This document shows, piece after piece, positions 14,806 through 23,489 of a stretch of 64,000 nt of DNA; within the stretch, counting starts at the first letter, position 1; the number at the start of each line of letters is the position of its first letter. Origin of the DNA: Mycolicibacterium komossense. GTDB lineage: Bacteria > Actinomycetota > Actinomycetes > Mycobacteriales > Mycobacteriaceae. The stretch covers positions 28,987 through 92,986 of the forward strand of contig NZ_JACKTY010000048.1 in assembly GCF_025822605.1 (NCBI RefSeq). Direction: 5' to 3'. Below the pieces are notes generated by a model. It worked only from the letters and a program-made list of their open reading frames with translations. It did no database searches and was not told where the DNA came from. A program made the translations under genes and the position numbers.

Positions 14806-17193
14806 CTAGATCATGTCTTTCCTGGTGAGCCACCGCATCACCGGCCAGCCGACGAAAACCGGCAGCCAACACGTCAACACCCGGTAGAGCAGCACCGATG
14901 GCACCGCCACGGCGGTGGGCACTCCGAACGCGGCGAGGCCACCGATCAACGCCGCTTCCACTGCGCCGACGCCGCCGGGGGTAGGCGCCGCCGAGGCCAG
15001 CGTCCCGCCAACCATGGTGACGACGGTGACCGTGATGAACGTGGTGCCGCCGCCGAAGGCCATCACACTCGCCCACAGCGCCAGGGCTGCGCCCAGAGTT
15101 GTTGCCGCACAGCCCAATACGATCAAAGCGAGTCGCTTGGGTTCGCGGGCCAGCTCGGCGAGTTCGCTGAGAACCTCCGTCAGGCGGGGCCGGACCGCCG
15201 TCCCGAGCCAGCGCCGCAGTCTCGGGACGAACATGAAGGTGCCGACGACGCCGAGAGCGGCGCCGCCGATCAGGTACAACACCGTCGCACTCGGTACGAA
15301 GTGTGACAGGTCCGCGGAGGTGCCCGCCGCGACGCTGAACAGGATCAGCAGGGCCACGTGGGTGATCACCTGCACCGTCTGCTGCAGAGCGACCGCCGCG
15401 GTGGCCCGCAGCGCGCCGAGGCCGCCCTTCTGTAGGAAGCGGGTGCTCAGCGCCAGACCGCCGACACCCGCGGGCGTGGTCGTCGCGGCAAAGGTGTTGG
15501 CCACCTGCATGATCACCAGATTGCGGAAGCTGACCAGGCCGGCGGCGCAGGCCCACAGCGCCATCGCCGCGCCGACGTACGTCAGCGCCGATACCGTCAG
15601 CCCGAGCAGTGCCCACCACCAGTTCGCGTTGCGCAGTTCGGCGAAGAAGGCAGGCACGGTGCTGATGAAGGGGTAGGCGACGTAGACCAGCGCCACCAGC
15701 AGCACCATCTGGATCACCTGGTTGCGGGTGAACCTGGTGATCGTTTCGGCCTTGATCTGATCCGCGCCGGTCTCGTGCATCACCTCGTCGCGCGCGGCGG
15801 TGATGACGGCGCCGGCATCGGTCACCGAATTCCGAATACGCGCCGGCACCGCGGATTTCGTCAGCCGGCGGGATGCCGTCAGCACCGTGTCCTTATCGAA
15901 GACGCCGATAGCGGCGCGTACCGCGGGTTCGGCGCCGAAGGTCGCCGTCGTCGACACCAGCAGCTGGGCGATATCGGCCTGCAGTTGCACCTCGGAGGCG
16001 CCGAACTCGGCGCTACCGAAACCACCGAAGAGCGCGGTGCCGTCGTCGAGGGTGATCTCGCTGGTACGCAGGTCGCCGTGGGCGATCTGATGGCTGTGCA
16101 GCACACCGAGTGACGTCCACACCAGAGTGACCGCATCGGGCCCCGAGGAGGAGTCGACCGTCACCCCGCGTTCGGGACTGCGTGCATACAACGTCCAGCC
16201 GCGGTCGAGCGCGGCCACGGCGATCGGGCTGGTGTTCGCGACCCCCACATCTCCGACGGCGATGGCCATCAACGCGCGGTGTTCGACGGCGCGGCGCATC
16301 GAGGCGATCAACGGTGATGTCTCGCTGTTGCGCAGCCGCAGCCATCGCCAGACCTGGCGGAAGAAGCCGCCGCTGCGCTGGTTGGGTCCGTACATCTCGA
16401 TGATTGCCTGCGCTGGAGGAGCGCCGTCGGACCCTTCGGCGGTGGCCGTCAGCACCAGTGGCCCCGGGCCGGCCGGGCGATCGACCGCCAGACCGGTGAC
16501 CGGGAACCGCTGCCGGACCAACGCCCGGACCGCGCCGTCGAGGGGCACTTCCAGTGCGGGTGTGCCGACCACCAGAACGGTCAGGGCGCCGACGAACCAG
16601 CCGACCGCGAGACCGAGTAGTGAGCGGGCCGGCACCACGGCGCTCACGACGAGGTGAATCGGCACGAACGCCAGCAGGAGCGTCCACCACCACCGGCGCC
16701 AGCGGGCCGGCTGCCAGGGGCCGGACACCGTGAGCACGGCGGCCAGCATCGCGATCCAGCGAGGGTCGTCGAGGAACTGCGACAGCACCGTGCGGAGTCG
16801 GTCGTCGAGATCGAAATGCCATCGCGGCGCGGCTATTCCGTTGCCGGTGATCGACAGCGACAGGACGGCGATCAGGCCGGCTGCGCCGTAGGCGCCGAGT
16901 AGTTTCCACTGCTGCGCTGCGATCAACCCGATCAGGATCACGAATGGCAACGCCAGGATCGCGACACCGTAGAGCAGGTAGACCAGGTTCGACTGGGTGG
17001 GTGTCAGCACCCCGACGATGTCGGAGATCGACCGTTCGAGCGCCACCCAGTCATTGCGGGTGATCAGCGAACTGGTGATGACGACTGCTAGGAACGCCGC
17101 GGCCAAGGCGAAGCGGACGATGTCGTTGGTCCTGCGGAGCAGCGGCTGCAGCAGGTTGCCGGTGACGGAGACTTCCCGCCCGTCGACTCGCAT
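14806..17193 (-). CDS. LPG-synthase-TM/UPF0104 membrane protein with internal pseudokinase
   Basis: 795 residues. Six or so helices span residues 25-215, a soluble domain covers about 220-480, and a C-terminal block of about eight helices (500-790) has the lysylphosphatidylglycerol-synthase TM (UPF0104) motifs TTTPAGVGGLALSTRFLQKGG and SAAPTPGGVGAVEAALIGGL. The soluble part looks kinase-like: H372-G-D-L-R..E-I matches an HxD catalytic loop, but the Asn position is Glu and the DFG position reads G-GFGS (390-394), so metal binding is probably lost. UPF0104 proteins are putative lipid flippases. The pseudokinase may sense or scaffold. The gene follows the oxidoreductase gene by 35 bases. Confidence 0.82.
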   Translation of the reverse strand: MRVDGREVSVTGNLLQPLLRRTNDIVRFALAAAFLAVVITSSLITRNDWVALERSISDIVGVLTPTQSNLVYLLYGVAILALPFVILIGLIAAQQWKLLGAYGAAGLIAVLSLSITGNGIAAPRWHFDLDDRLRTVLSQFLDDPRWIAMLAAVLTVSGPWQPARWRRWWWTLLLAFVPIHLVVSAVVPARSLLGLAVGWFVGALTVLVVGTPALEVPLDGAVRALVRQRFPVTGLAVDRPAGPGPLVLTATAEGSDGAPPAQAIIEMYGPNQRSGGFFRQVWRWLRLRNSETSPLIASMRRAVEHRALMAIAVGDVGVANTSPIAVAALDRGWTLYARSPERGVTVDSSSGPDAVTLVWTSLGVLHSHQIAHGDLRTSEITLDDGTALFGGFGSAEFGASEVQLQADIAQLLVSTTATFGAEPAVRAAIGVFDKDTVLTASRRLTKSAVPARIRNSVTDAGAVITAARDEVMHETGADQIKAETITRFTRNQVIQMVLLVALVYVAYPFISTVPAFFAELRNANWWWALLGLTVSALTYVGAAMALWACAAGLVSFRNLVIMQVANTFAATTTPAGVGGLALSTRFLQKGGLGALRATAAVALQQTVQVITHVALLILFSVAAGTSADLSHFVPSATVLYLIGGAALGVVGTFMFVPRLRRWLGTAVRPRLTEVLSELAELAREPKRLALIVLGCAATTLGAALALWASVMAFGGGTTFITVTVVTMVGGTLASAAPTPGGVGAVEAALIGGLAAFGVPTAVAVPSVLLYRVLTCWLPVFVGWPVMRWLTRKDMI

Positions 17194-17228
17194 CCGGTCA
17201 ACCTATCTCGGGAAGCACTGACCGAGCC

Positions 17229-18233
17229 TCATGGCACGAGCACGACCTTGCCGATGTTCTCGCGCGCGGCAAGGATGCGGTGCGCCTCGGGGGCGTCCGC
17301 GAAGGGCACCTGCGCGTGTACGACGGGCGCGATGGTGCCGTCGGTCAGTAGCGCCGTCAGCGGTGTCGTCCACGGTTCCAGGGTGCCGCGGTCATCCCAC
17401 AGGCCCAGCATGTTCAGGCCGATGACGGTTTTCGATTCGTCGAGTTGCTTGAGCAGGTTGAAGCCGCGGAACATGGACGCGATCTGGGGTAACGCGGTGC
17501 GCAGTGAGCGGGTCTCACCCCGCTGGATAGCCGAGATACCGTAGGCCGCCAACCGGCCGCCCGGACGCAGGAGCGCGTACGAGCGGCGCAGTGACGTCCC
17601 GCCCATCGCATCGAGTACCAGGTCGTAGGGCTCCAGGCCTTTCCACCAGCCCTTCCGGCGATAGTCGATGGCCCGGTCGACGCCCAGCTCACGCAGCCGG
17701 TCATGCTTGGTGGGCGACGCGGTGCCATGTACCACCGCGCCCACCGATTTCGCCAGTTGCACCGCCGCGATGCCCACTCCGCCGGCGGCGGCGTGTACCA
17801 GCACCCGTTCACCGGCGCGCAGCGATCCGTAGCCCAGCAGCGCCGCCCAGGCGGTCGCATAGTTCACCGGGACGGCGGCACCTTGGGCGAAGCTCAACGA
17901 ACCGGGCAGGCTGATGACATCGGAGGCGGCCACGTCCACGATTTCGGCGTATCCGCCGAAACGGGTCCCGGCGATCACCCGCTCGCCCACTCGGGCCGGG
18001 TCGACGCCGGTCCCGACGGCGCAGATCGTGCCCGACACTTCGTAACCCACGACAGATGGCACCTTCGGTGCACCGGGGTAGAGCCCCACCCTGGCCAGAT
18101 GGTCGGCGAAATTCACCCCGGCCGCGCGCACCGCGATCTGGATCCGGCCGGCCGCAGGCGGCCCGGGGGCGGGTCGGTTCTGCACCTGCAGCACCGACGG
18201 GGCGCCGTGTCTGGTGATGACTACCGCCCGCAT
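17229..18233 (-). CDS. NADPH:quinone oxidoreductase-like MDR protein
   Basis: 334 residues, ATG with GGAGA nearby. Zinc-independent medium-chain dehydrogenase/reductase: N-terminal GroES-like domain with GVNFADHLARVGLYPGAPKVPSVVGYEVSGTI, then Rossmann fold VLVHAAAGGVGIAAVQLAKSVGA and the YRRKGW segment typical of quinone oxidoreductase/crotonyl reductase types. No Cys zinc cluster is present. It would reduce quinones or enoyl substrates with NADPH in the cytosol. It lies 35 bases upstream of the flippase-like gene on the same strand. Confidence 0.85.
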   Translation of the reverse strand: MRAVVITRHGAPSVLQVQNRPAPGPPAAGRIQIAVRAAGVNFADHLARVGLYPGAPKVPSVVGYEVSGTICAVGTGVDPARVGERVIAGTRFGGYAEIVDVAASDVISLPGSLSFAQGAAVPVNYATAWAALLGYGSLRAGERVLVHAAAGGVGIAAVQLAKSVGAVVHGTASPTKHDRLRELGVDRAIDYRRKGWWKGLEPYDLVLDAMGGTSLRRSYALLRPGGRLAAYGISAIQRGETRSLRTALPQIASMFRGFNLLKQLDESKTVIGLNMLGLWDDRGTLEPWTTPLTALLTDGTIAPVVHAQVPFADAPEAHRILAARENIGKVVLVP

Positions 18234-18377
18234 GTGGATCTCCTGTCGGCCGCCGGATTCATTGCTGTGGCAGTGACCCGAACTCGCCGATCCCGATACT
18301 GCTCGATGGTGCGCTCACCTGGTCTGCTTAGCCGCTGTGAGGTCCGATGTCTAGCGGTGTGTCGTTAAGCTTCGACC

Positions 18378-18650
18378 ATGGTGAGTCGTCTCGGGACATA
18401 CCGGCTGGTGACGGCGGGATGCTGCGCTGCGCTGATGGTCGCGATGAGTCCGACGACGCTGCCGGTCGCCGCTGCGCAGGGCTGCCCGCCCGGTCACCAG
18501 ATCAACGTCTACAGTGGTCAGTGCTATGTCGAGGGCAGTGCCCCGACTGTCAACGGAATTCCTTGTGTGGCAAGCCATCTGGGCACATGCACGGCCTTCT
18601 CGCAGAACCAACAGCCGCCGAGGCGGCCGCTGGCGACGGTCGCGTCGTAA
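18378..18650 (+). CDS. Small secreted four-cysteine protein
   Basis: 90 residues. There is a clear Sec signal peptide (basic start, hydrophobic core about 10-28, AAA-QG cleavage near residue 34) and no lipobox spacing. The mature chain of about 56 residues has four Cys, likely two disulfides, within an N-VYSGQCYVEGSAPTVNGIPC region and a Pro/Gln tail. Similar short exported proteins of unknown role are common in mycobacteria. Convergent with the rhomboid gene, three bases apart. Confidence 0.65.
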   Translation: MVSRLGTYRLVTAGCCAALMVAMSPTTLPVAAAQGCPPGHQINVYSGQCYVEGSAPTVNGIPCVASHLGTCTAFSQNQQPPRRPLATVAS

Positions 18651-18653
18651 AGC

Positions 18654-19508
18654 TCAACCGCCGAACAGGGTGAGCAGTGCGTTGGTCCGCCACCAGATCA
18701 GGCCCGCGAACAGCGCGATGACGGCGAGGGTCGCCGACCCCTGGATGAGGTTCCGGCGTCCGCGCGGCGCATAGGCGTACGCCGCCGCGACGGCGGCGCC
18801 GGTGACCAGGCCACCTGCGTGTCCCTGCCAGCTGATCCCGGGCACCACGAACGACATCACGACGTTGATACCGATCAGGCCGATGACCCAGCGGACATCG
18901 AGGCTGAGTGCCCTGGCGACGACGAAGGTCGCGCCGAACAGCCCGAAAACGGCGCCGGACGCGCCGGCGGTGGCGCTGTTCAACGGCGAAATCAGGTACA
19001 CCAGTACCGAACCGCCGAGCGCGCTGAGGCCGTAGAGCGCGCCGAATCGCAACCGGCCCAGCCACCTCTCCAACGGCGGCCCGACCACGTACAGGGCATA
19101 CATGTTGAAGAGCAGGTGGACGATGCCGTAGTGCAGGAACGCCGACGTGAGCAGGCGATAGAAATCGCCGTCGGCGACAGCCGGAGACCAGAGGGCGAAC
19201 ATCCGCTGCACGCCGGACGACACCGTCTGCAGGATGAACGCCACCACGTTGATCGCGATCAACGTATAGGTGATCACCGGCGTGTTCGACGAGGGTTGCC
19301 GCCCGCCGAACCGCGTGCGCGGGGTGGGAATCGTCTTGGCGCCTTCGCGGACGCAGTCCACGCATTGATGGCCGACGGCGGCGTCGCGCATGCAGGCGGG
19401 GCAGATGTAGCGCTGGCAACGGACGCACCGAACGTAGGTCGGTTGCTGGGGGTGCCGGTAACAGGTCGGTGTCTCGGCAGGAGTTTCTGGGGTGCTCGGA
19501 ATGCTCAT
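18654..19508 (-). CDS. Rhomboid family intramembrane serine protease with N-terminal zinc motif
   Basis: 284 residues. The N-terminal 55 residues hold paired Cys/His groups (CYRHP, CVRCQRYICPACM, GHQCVDC) that fit a B-box-like zinc module. Six helices follow, with the rhomboid catalytic serine in GASGAVFG and the catalytic His in SWQGHAGGLVTGAA; the LLFNMYALYVVGPPLE segment is the conserved helix 2 motif. This resembles the mycobacterial Rv0110 group. It cleaves membrane-embedded substrates within the bilayer; the target is unknown. Confidence 0.9.
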   Translation of the reverse strand: MSIPSTPETPAETPTCYRHPQQPTYVRCVRCQRYICPACMRDAAVGHQCVDCVREGAKTIPTPRTRFGGRQPSSNTPVITYTLIAINVVAFILQTVSSGVQRMFALWSPAVADGDFYRLLTSAFLHYGIVHLLFNMYALYVVGPPLERWLGRLRFGALYGLSALGGSVLVYLISPLNSATAGASGAVFGLFGATFVVARALSLDVRWVIGLIGINVVMSFVVPGISWQGHAGGLVTGAAVAAAYAYAPRGRRNLIQGSATLAVIALFAGLIWWRTNALLTLFGG

Positions 19509-19586
19509 CGATGTGCTCTCAGATCCGCGGGGATGAGGGCTCGACTATATGCGTCCCCTACCGATGCGGGCGTCGACGCGGACGAG

Positions 19587-20018
19587 TTAACTGCCTAGTG
19601 CCGCGAGGTTTTCCACCGATCTGCGGACGTCCGCTTCCAGGACTCTGGCCACCAGCATGCCGACAGGACCATTGAGCAGCGCGCCACTGAGCTCTGCCAT
19701 CAGGTGAAACGTCGATCCCGGGGCACGGTCGGTCACCGTCATGGTGAGCGCGATCCGCACGCTGCCGCGCCCGCTGCCTTGCAGTGCGATGCGTTTTGGC
19801 GCGTCGTAGGCCGTGACCTGCCAGTGGATGACGTTGCGGAAACCTTTCACCTTGATCAGGGAGGAGACTGCCGTGCCGACCTCGATCTCGTCCGGGACGA
19901 CGCTCTTCCACCCCCCGAAGATAGTCAGCCACTCGCCGAACCGGCCCAGGTTGGATGCCAGTGCCCAGGCCTTGTCCGGTTCCAGGTGGGAGGACACCGA
20001 CACGTCGACGCTAGCCAT
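19587..20018 (-). CDS. SRPBCC/polyketide-cyclase-like protein
   Basis: 143 residues fitting the START/SRPBCC fold: an N-terminal beta strand with VSSHLEPDKAWALASNLGRFGEWL, a middle DEIEVGTAVSSLIKVKGFRNVIHWQVTAYDAPKRIALQG sheet and a long C-terminal helix (VGMLVARVLEADVRRSVENLAAL). Such proteins bind hydrophobic ligands; actinobacteria have many with no assigned ligand. It stands alone between the rhomboid gene and the AtuA operon. Confidence 0.8.
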   Translation of the reverse strand: MASVDVSVSSHLEPDKAWALASNLGRFGEWLTIFGGWKSVVPDEIEVGTAVSSLIKVKGFRNVIHWQVTAYDAPKRIALQGSGRGSVRIALTMTVTDRAPGSTFHLMAELSGALLNGPVGMLVARVLEADVRRSVENLAALGS

Positions 20019-20101
20019 AACCGCACCCTTACCCGCTCGACCTGATTACTACGCTCGGGCGCACAGAGTAGTTCAGACGCGTAGTTCGGACGTGGATTGC
20101 G

Positions 20102-21940
20102 TCAGTACGAACGCGGTGGCAACCCGCACGCGCTGGATGGTCGACGTCGATCTGTGCCGCGGGTGTCCTGGGACACCAGCTTGTCGGGGATGTGGGTGGA
20201 CAGGGCGCGTACGTATTCGCCGAGCCCCTTGGCTTGCGGGTCGGTCTTGGTACACGAGGCCACCCCGTCGCCCAGGAACCCGACGATGACGAAGTTCAGG
20301 GCGCGCAGGTTGGGGAACTCGTAGCGGCGCACGACGAGTCCGGCGGCTTCGGGGACCAGTTCGGCGAACCTGTCCGCAGTCAGGTGGGTGTGTAACCAGT
20401 CCCAGCGTTCGGCGGTGTCGGTCCAGACGCCGACGTTGGCGTTGCCGCCTTTGTCGCCGGAGCGGGCGGCGATGACGGTGCCGAGCGGGCGGCGGGTGGT
20501 GGGTCCGAGGTCGACGGGGGGTGGAGCGATCGCCGGGGGCGGTTCGACAGGTACCGCCGTTTCGGCGTTGTGTGCGATGACTTCTCGTGAGCCGTCGGCG
20601 TGCACGACGACGTGCTCGACCTCGTCTGCGGGTACCAGTGTCGGCCAGTACACCCCGAATTCGCTGGCCGAGGTCGGCGGTGTGGTCGTGTGAAATCCGG
20701 GGTAGCCACCGACATAGAGTTCCAGCACCGCGTCCGAGAACGTCCGATCCACCTTCTTGCGGTCGCGGTCTTTGACCGTCACCCGCAGGTGTGCGGTCGC
20801 CTCGCTCAGGCGCGTCGGCTCCGGCTGGTCGTAGCGCAACAGCTGGACATCGACATCGTCGAAAGTCTCTCGCCCACCCAGTATTTCGAAGAGCTCGTCG
20901 ACTGCCCAGGCTGCTTTGTCCTCGATGTCCAGACCGGTCAGGACCATGGTCATGGTGTTGCGGTGACCACCGATGTAGTTCATCGCAACCTTCAGCGTCG
21001 GCGGCGGCGCGGATCCCTTGGTGCCCGCCACCAGCACCCGGTCCGGCCCGTCGACGGTGACGCTCATCGAATCGAAATGCGCGACGACATCGGGGTTGGC
21101 GTAAGCCGGGGAGCTGACTTCATAGAGGAGTTGGGCGGTGACGGTGCCCGGGCTGACCAGTCCGCCGGTGCCGTTGTGCTTGGTGATCACGAAGCTGCCG
21201 TCGTGGGCGAGTTCGGCGATGGGGGAGCCCGGGTAGCGACGGTCGGCGATCTCGGCAAGCTGGGAGTAGTTCCCGCCGCAGGCCTGCGGGCCGCACTCGA
21301 TGATGTGTCCGGCCGCGACCGCGCCGGCGAGCGCGTCGTAATCGGTGCGCGCCCAGTCGTGCCACCATGCGCCGACACCGACGACCAGTGCCGCGTCGGT
21401 GACCCGCCCGGTGACCACTACGTCGGCGCCGCGCCGCAGGCCGGCCGCGATCCCGAAGCCGCCCAGGTAAGCATTCGCCGAAACAGGGTGCACTCCGGCG
21501 TCATCGAGTGTGCTGCCGGTGTCGAGGTGGGTGAAGGGAAGGCCAGCAGCCCGAAGCTCGGCCAGCCGCGGGATCAGATCGTCGCCCTCGACGTGGGCGA
21601 CTTTCAGGTCGACGCCGGCATCGGCGATGATGCCGCGAATCTGCTCGGCCATCCCCGAGGGGTTCAGGCCCCCGGCGTTGACGACGATCTTGATGCCGCG
21701 GGCGGCGCAGTCCAGGAACACCTGCTGAAACTGAGTGAGGAAGGTGCGCGCATAGCCGGTGGACGGATCCTTCTGCCTGGCCTTCCACAGGATCAACATC
21801 GTGAGTTCAGCAAGATAGTCGCCGGTGATGACGTCGATGTCGCCGCCACCGGAGTTCTCCAGGAGAAGCCGCATCGAGGCCAGTCGGTCGCCGTAGAAGG
21901 CCGACGCGTTGCCGATGCGGACCGGACGGGCCGTGCTCAT
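20102..21940 (-). CDS. AtuA-like acyclic terpene utilization protein (DUF1446)
   Basis: The ATG at 21940 overlaps the preceding stop (ATGA), giving 612 residues; an open frame to 22051 lies inside that gene. Residues 1-450 carry DUF1446 features: RIGNASAFYGDRL, VITGDYLAELTMLIL, KIVVNAGGLNPSG, DVVVTGRVTDAALVVG and ECGPQACGGNYS. The C-terminal part (about 490-590) is the small AtuA-like domain with ARSGDKGGNANVGVW. AtuA is encoded in Pseudomonas citronellol/geraniol operons but its reaction is not known. Last gene of the accD-accA-echA-DinB-atuA operon. The terminal 30 residues, rich in Arg and Ser, look like a non-conserved extension. Confidence 0.85.
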   Translation of the reverse strand: MSTARPVRIGNASAFYGDRLASMRLLLENSGGGDIDVITGDYLAELTMLILWKARQKDPSTGYARTFLTQFQQVFLDCAARGIKIVVNAGGLNPSGMAEQIRGIIADAGVDLKVAHVEGDDLIPRLAELRAAGLPFTHLDTGSTLDDAGVHPVSANAYLGGFGIAAGLRRGADVVVTGRVTDAALVVGVGAWWHDWARTDYDALAGAVAAGHIIECGPQACGGNYSQLAEIADRRYPGSPIAELAHDGSFVITKHNGTGGLVSPGTVTAQLLYEVSSPAYANPDVVAHFDSMSVTVDGPDRVLVAGTKGSAPPPTLKVAMNYIGGHRNTMTMVLTGLDIEDKAAWAVDELFEILGGRETFDDVDVQLLRYDQPEPTRLSEATAHLRVTVKDRDRKKVDRTFSDAVLELYVGGYPGFHTTTPPTSASEFGVYWPTLVPADEVEHVVVHADGSREVIAHNAETAVPVEPPPAIAPPPVDLGPTTRRPLGTVIAARSGDKGGNANVGVWTDTAERWDWLHTHLTADRFAELVPEAAGLVVRRYEFPNLRALNFVIVGFLGDGVASCTKTDPQAKGLGEYVRALSTHIPDKLVSQDTRGTDRRRPSSACGLPPRSY

Positions 21941-22731
21941 GGCTGTACCGCCTGCGCCTCGCGTCGGCTGGGTGCCCCGGCGAAAGCCTGTGCGATATCG
22001 AGCCAACCGGCAGCCACCGCGCCCTCGGCGGTCAGCGCGGTCTCCGTCCAATGCCTGCGCTGGGTGACGGTGAGAACGAAGTCTGTGGCCGGGCCCGTCA
22101 CCCGCTGCGCGGCGTCAGCAGGCCCCCAGACCCACAGATCGTCAGTGGGCGAGCGCAATTCGATGCGCACTGGATCGTCGGGAACGATCAGCCCGTTCAG
22201 TGAGTGGGCGAAACCGAAGGTGGCCACGCCGAGATGAGCGATGCTACGCAGGCCTGGACTGGTCGGATGGGTAACTCCGATGGTGTCGTAGATGTCCTGG
22301 CCGTGCGCCCACGTCTCCATCAGCCGGGCGGTGGCCGCGGACGCCACGCTCATATCAGGGCCGAACCATGGCAGCCGGCGCTTGGGATCCTCGCCGGCGA
22401 ACCCGGCAGACAGTTGCCTCCGGGAGTCGACGAACCAATCCAGCAGTGTCGAAGCGGTGAGGACTCGGTGCCGTGCGGCGATGCGGTCGGGAAAATCCAT
22501 CCCGCCTGCAACGAGATCTGCTGCCTCGATGCGGAATTCGTCAGGGTGGGTGAGCGAGAGGTACGTCGAATCGTCGAAGAAGGCCAGGTGGGATACCTGG
22601 TCTTTGATCGACCAGCCCAGTGCGGGGGTGGGCAGATCCCACTGAACGCTGGTCAACGGCGCGAGATGTTCGATCAGACGGTCGGATTCGAAGCGCAGGT
22701 CGGCCAGCAGGCCGATGTAGTCGAGTGCCAT
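21937..22731 (-). CDS. TIGR03084-type DinB/mycothiol-isomerase-like metal protein
   Basis: 264 residues from ATG 22731, which shares one base with the upstream TAA (TAATG). The N-terminal four-helix DinB/maleylpyruvate-isomerase domain has WSIKDQVSHLAFFDDST (metal His), and a second metal ligand is probably in the METWAHGQDIYD stretch (about residues 140-152). The C-terminal 80 residues form a small alpha/beta domain as in TIGR03084 members. These are thought to be mycothiol- or metal-dependent enzymes; the substrate is unknown. Embedded between echA and atuA in one operon, so probably part of the same catabolic route. Confidence 0.8.
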   Translation of the reverse strand: MALDYIGLLADLRFESDRLIEHLAPLTSVQWDLPTPALGWSIKDQVSHLAFFDDSTYLSLTHPDEFRIEAADLVAGGMDFPDRIAARHRVLTASTLLDWFVDSRRQLSAGFAGEDPKRRLPWFGPDMSVASAATARLMETWAHGQDIYDTIGVTHPTSPGLRSIAHLGVATFGFAHSLNGLIVPDDPVRIELRSPTDDLWVWGPADAAQRVTGPATDFVLTVTQRRHWTETALTAEGAVAAGWLDIAQAFAGAPSRREAQAVQP

Positions 22732-23489
22732 TACTTGCCTTTCCACTGGGGAGCGCGTTTTTCTTTGAATGCCGCCATGCCCTCTTGTGCGTCATCGCTG
22801 AGATAGACGGGTGCCCAGAGAGTCTCGGCGCGGTCGAAAGCCTCGCTGAGCGGATATTCGGCGGTCAGCGTGGCCGTCTGCTTCCCGGCCGCCACCGACA
22901 TCGGGGCGTTGGCAGCAATCTGCTCGGCTAGCTCCTGCGTCACTTCGGCGAGGTCGCCGGGCTCGGCGAGCCGGTTCACAAAGCCGATCTCATAGGCGCG
23001 CTGCGCCGACAGCGGGGCACCGGTCAGCGTCAGCTCCAACGCCACCCTGCGCGGGATCATCAGGGGCAGCGGCGCAGCCCACGGCGAGCCGCGGCCGACC
23101 CTGGCCTCCGTGATGCCGAACTGTGCGGTGGTGGCGGCGACACACAGATCGCAGGTTTGCGCCAGCAGAAACCCGCCCGCGAATGCGGCACCGTTGACCG
23201 CTGCGATGGTGGGTTTGTCCACGGTGATGTTGCGGCCGAACTGCGGGACGTAGTCGACCGGCGGGATGGCCAGCGCGTCTGCTGACATCTCTTTGAGGTC
23301 ACCACCGGCGCAGAACGCTTTCTCGCCGACGCCGGTCAGGACCAGCACCTTGGCGGCGTCGTCCCCGTTGAACCGCCGAACTCCGTCGAATAGGCCGTCA
23401 CGCACTGCCTTGTTCAGGCTGTTGCGGGCCTCGGGGCGGTCGATCGTCAACCATGCGACTCCGTTGCGGAGCTCGTAGGTCACGCTCAT
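22731..23489 (-). CDS. Enoyl-CoA hydratase/isomerase (crotonase)
   Basis: 252 residues. Crotonase fold with DRPEARNSLNKAV, the oxyanion-hole segment VLTGVGEKAFCAGGDLKEM, and AAVNGAAFAGGFLLAQTCDLCVAATTAQFGITEARVG. The Glu of the GITEARVG region matches one catalytic position, while the first Glu of classical hydratases is not obvious, so the reaction may be hydration, isomerization or other crotonase chemistry. The ATG overlaps the carboxylase alpha-subunit stop by four bases. Context resembles the echA7 neighbourhood of M. tuberculosis or AtuE/LiuC. Confidence 0.87.
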   Translation of the reverse strand: MSVTYELRNGVAWLTIDRPEARNSLNKAVRDGLFDGVRRFNGDDAAKVLVLTGVGEKAFCAGGDLKEMSADALAIPPVDYVPQFGRNITVDKPTIAAVNGAAFAGGFLLAQTCDLCVAATTAQFGITEARVGRGSPWAAPLPLMIPRRVALELTLTGAPLSAQRAYEIGFVNRLAEPGDLAEVTQELAEQIAANAPMSVAAGKQTATLTAEYPLSEAFDRAETLWAPVYLSDDAQEGMAAFKEKRAPQWKGK

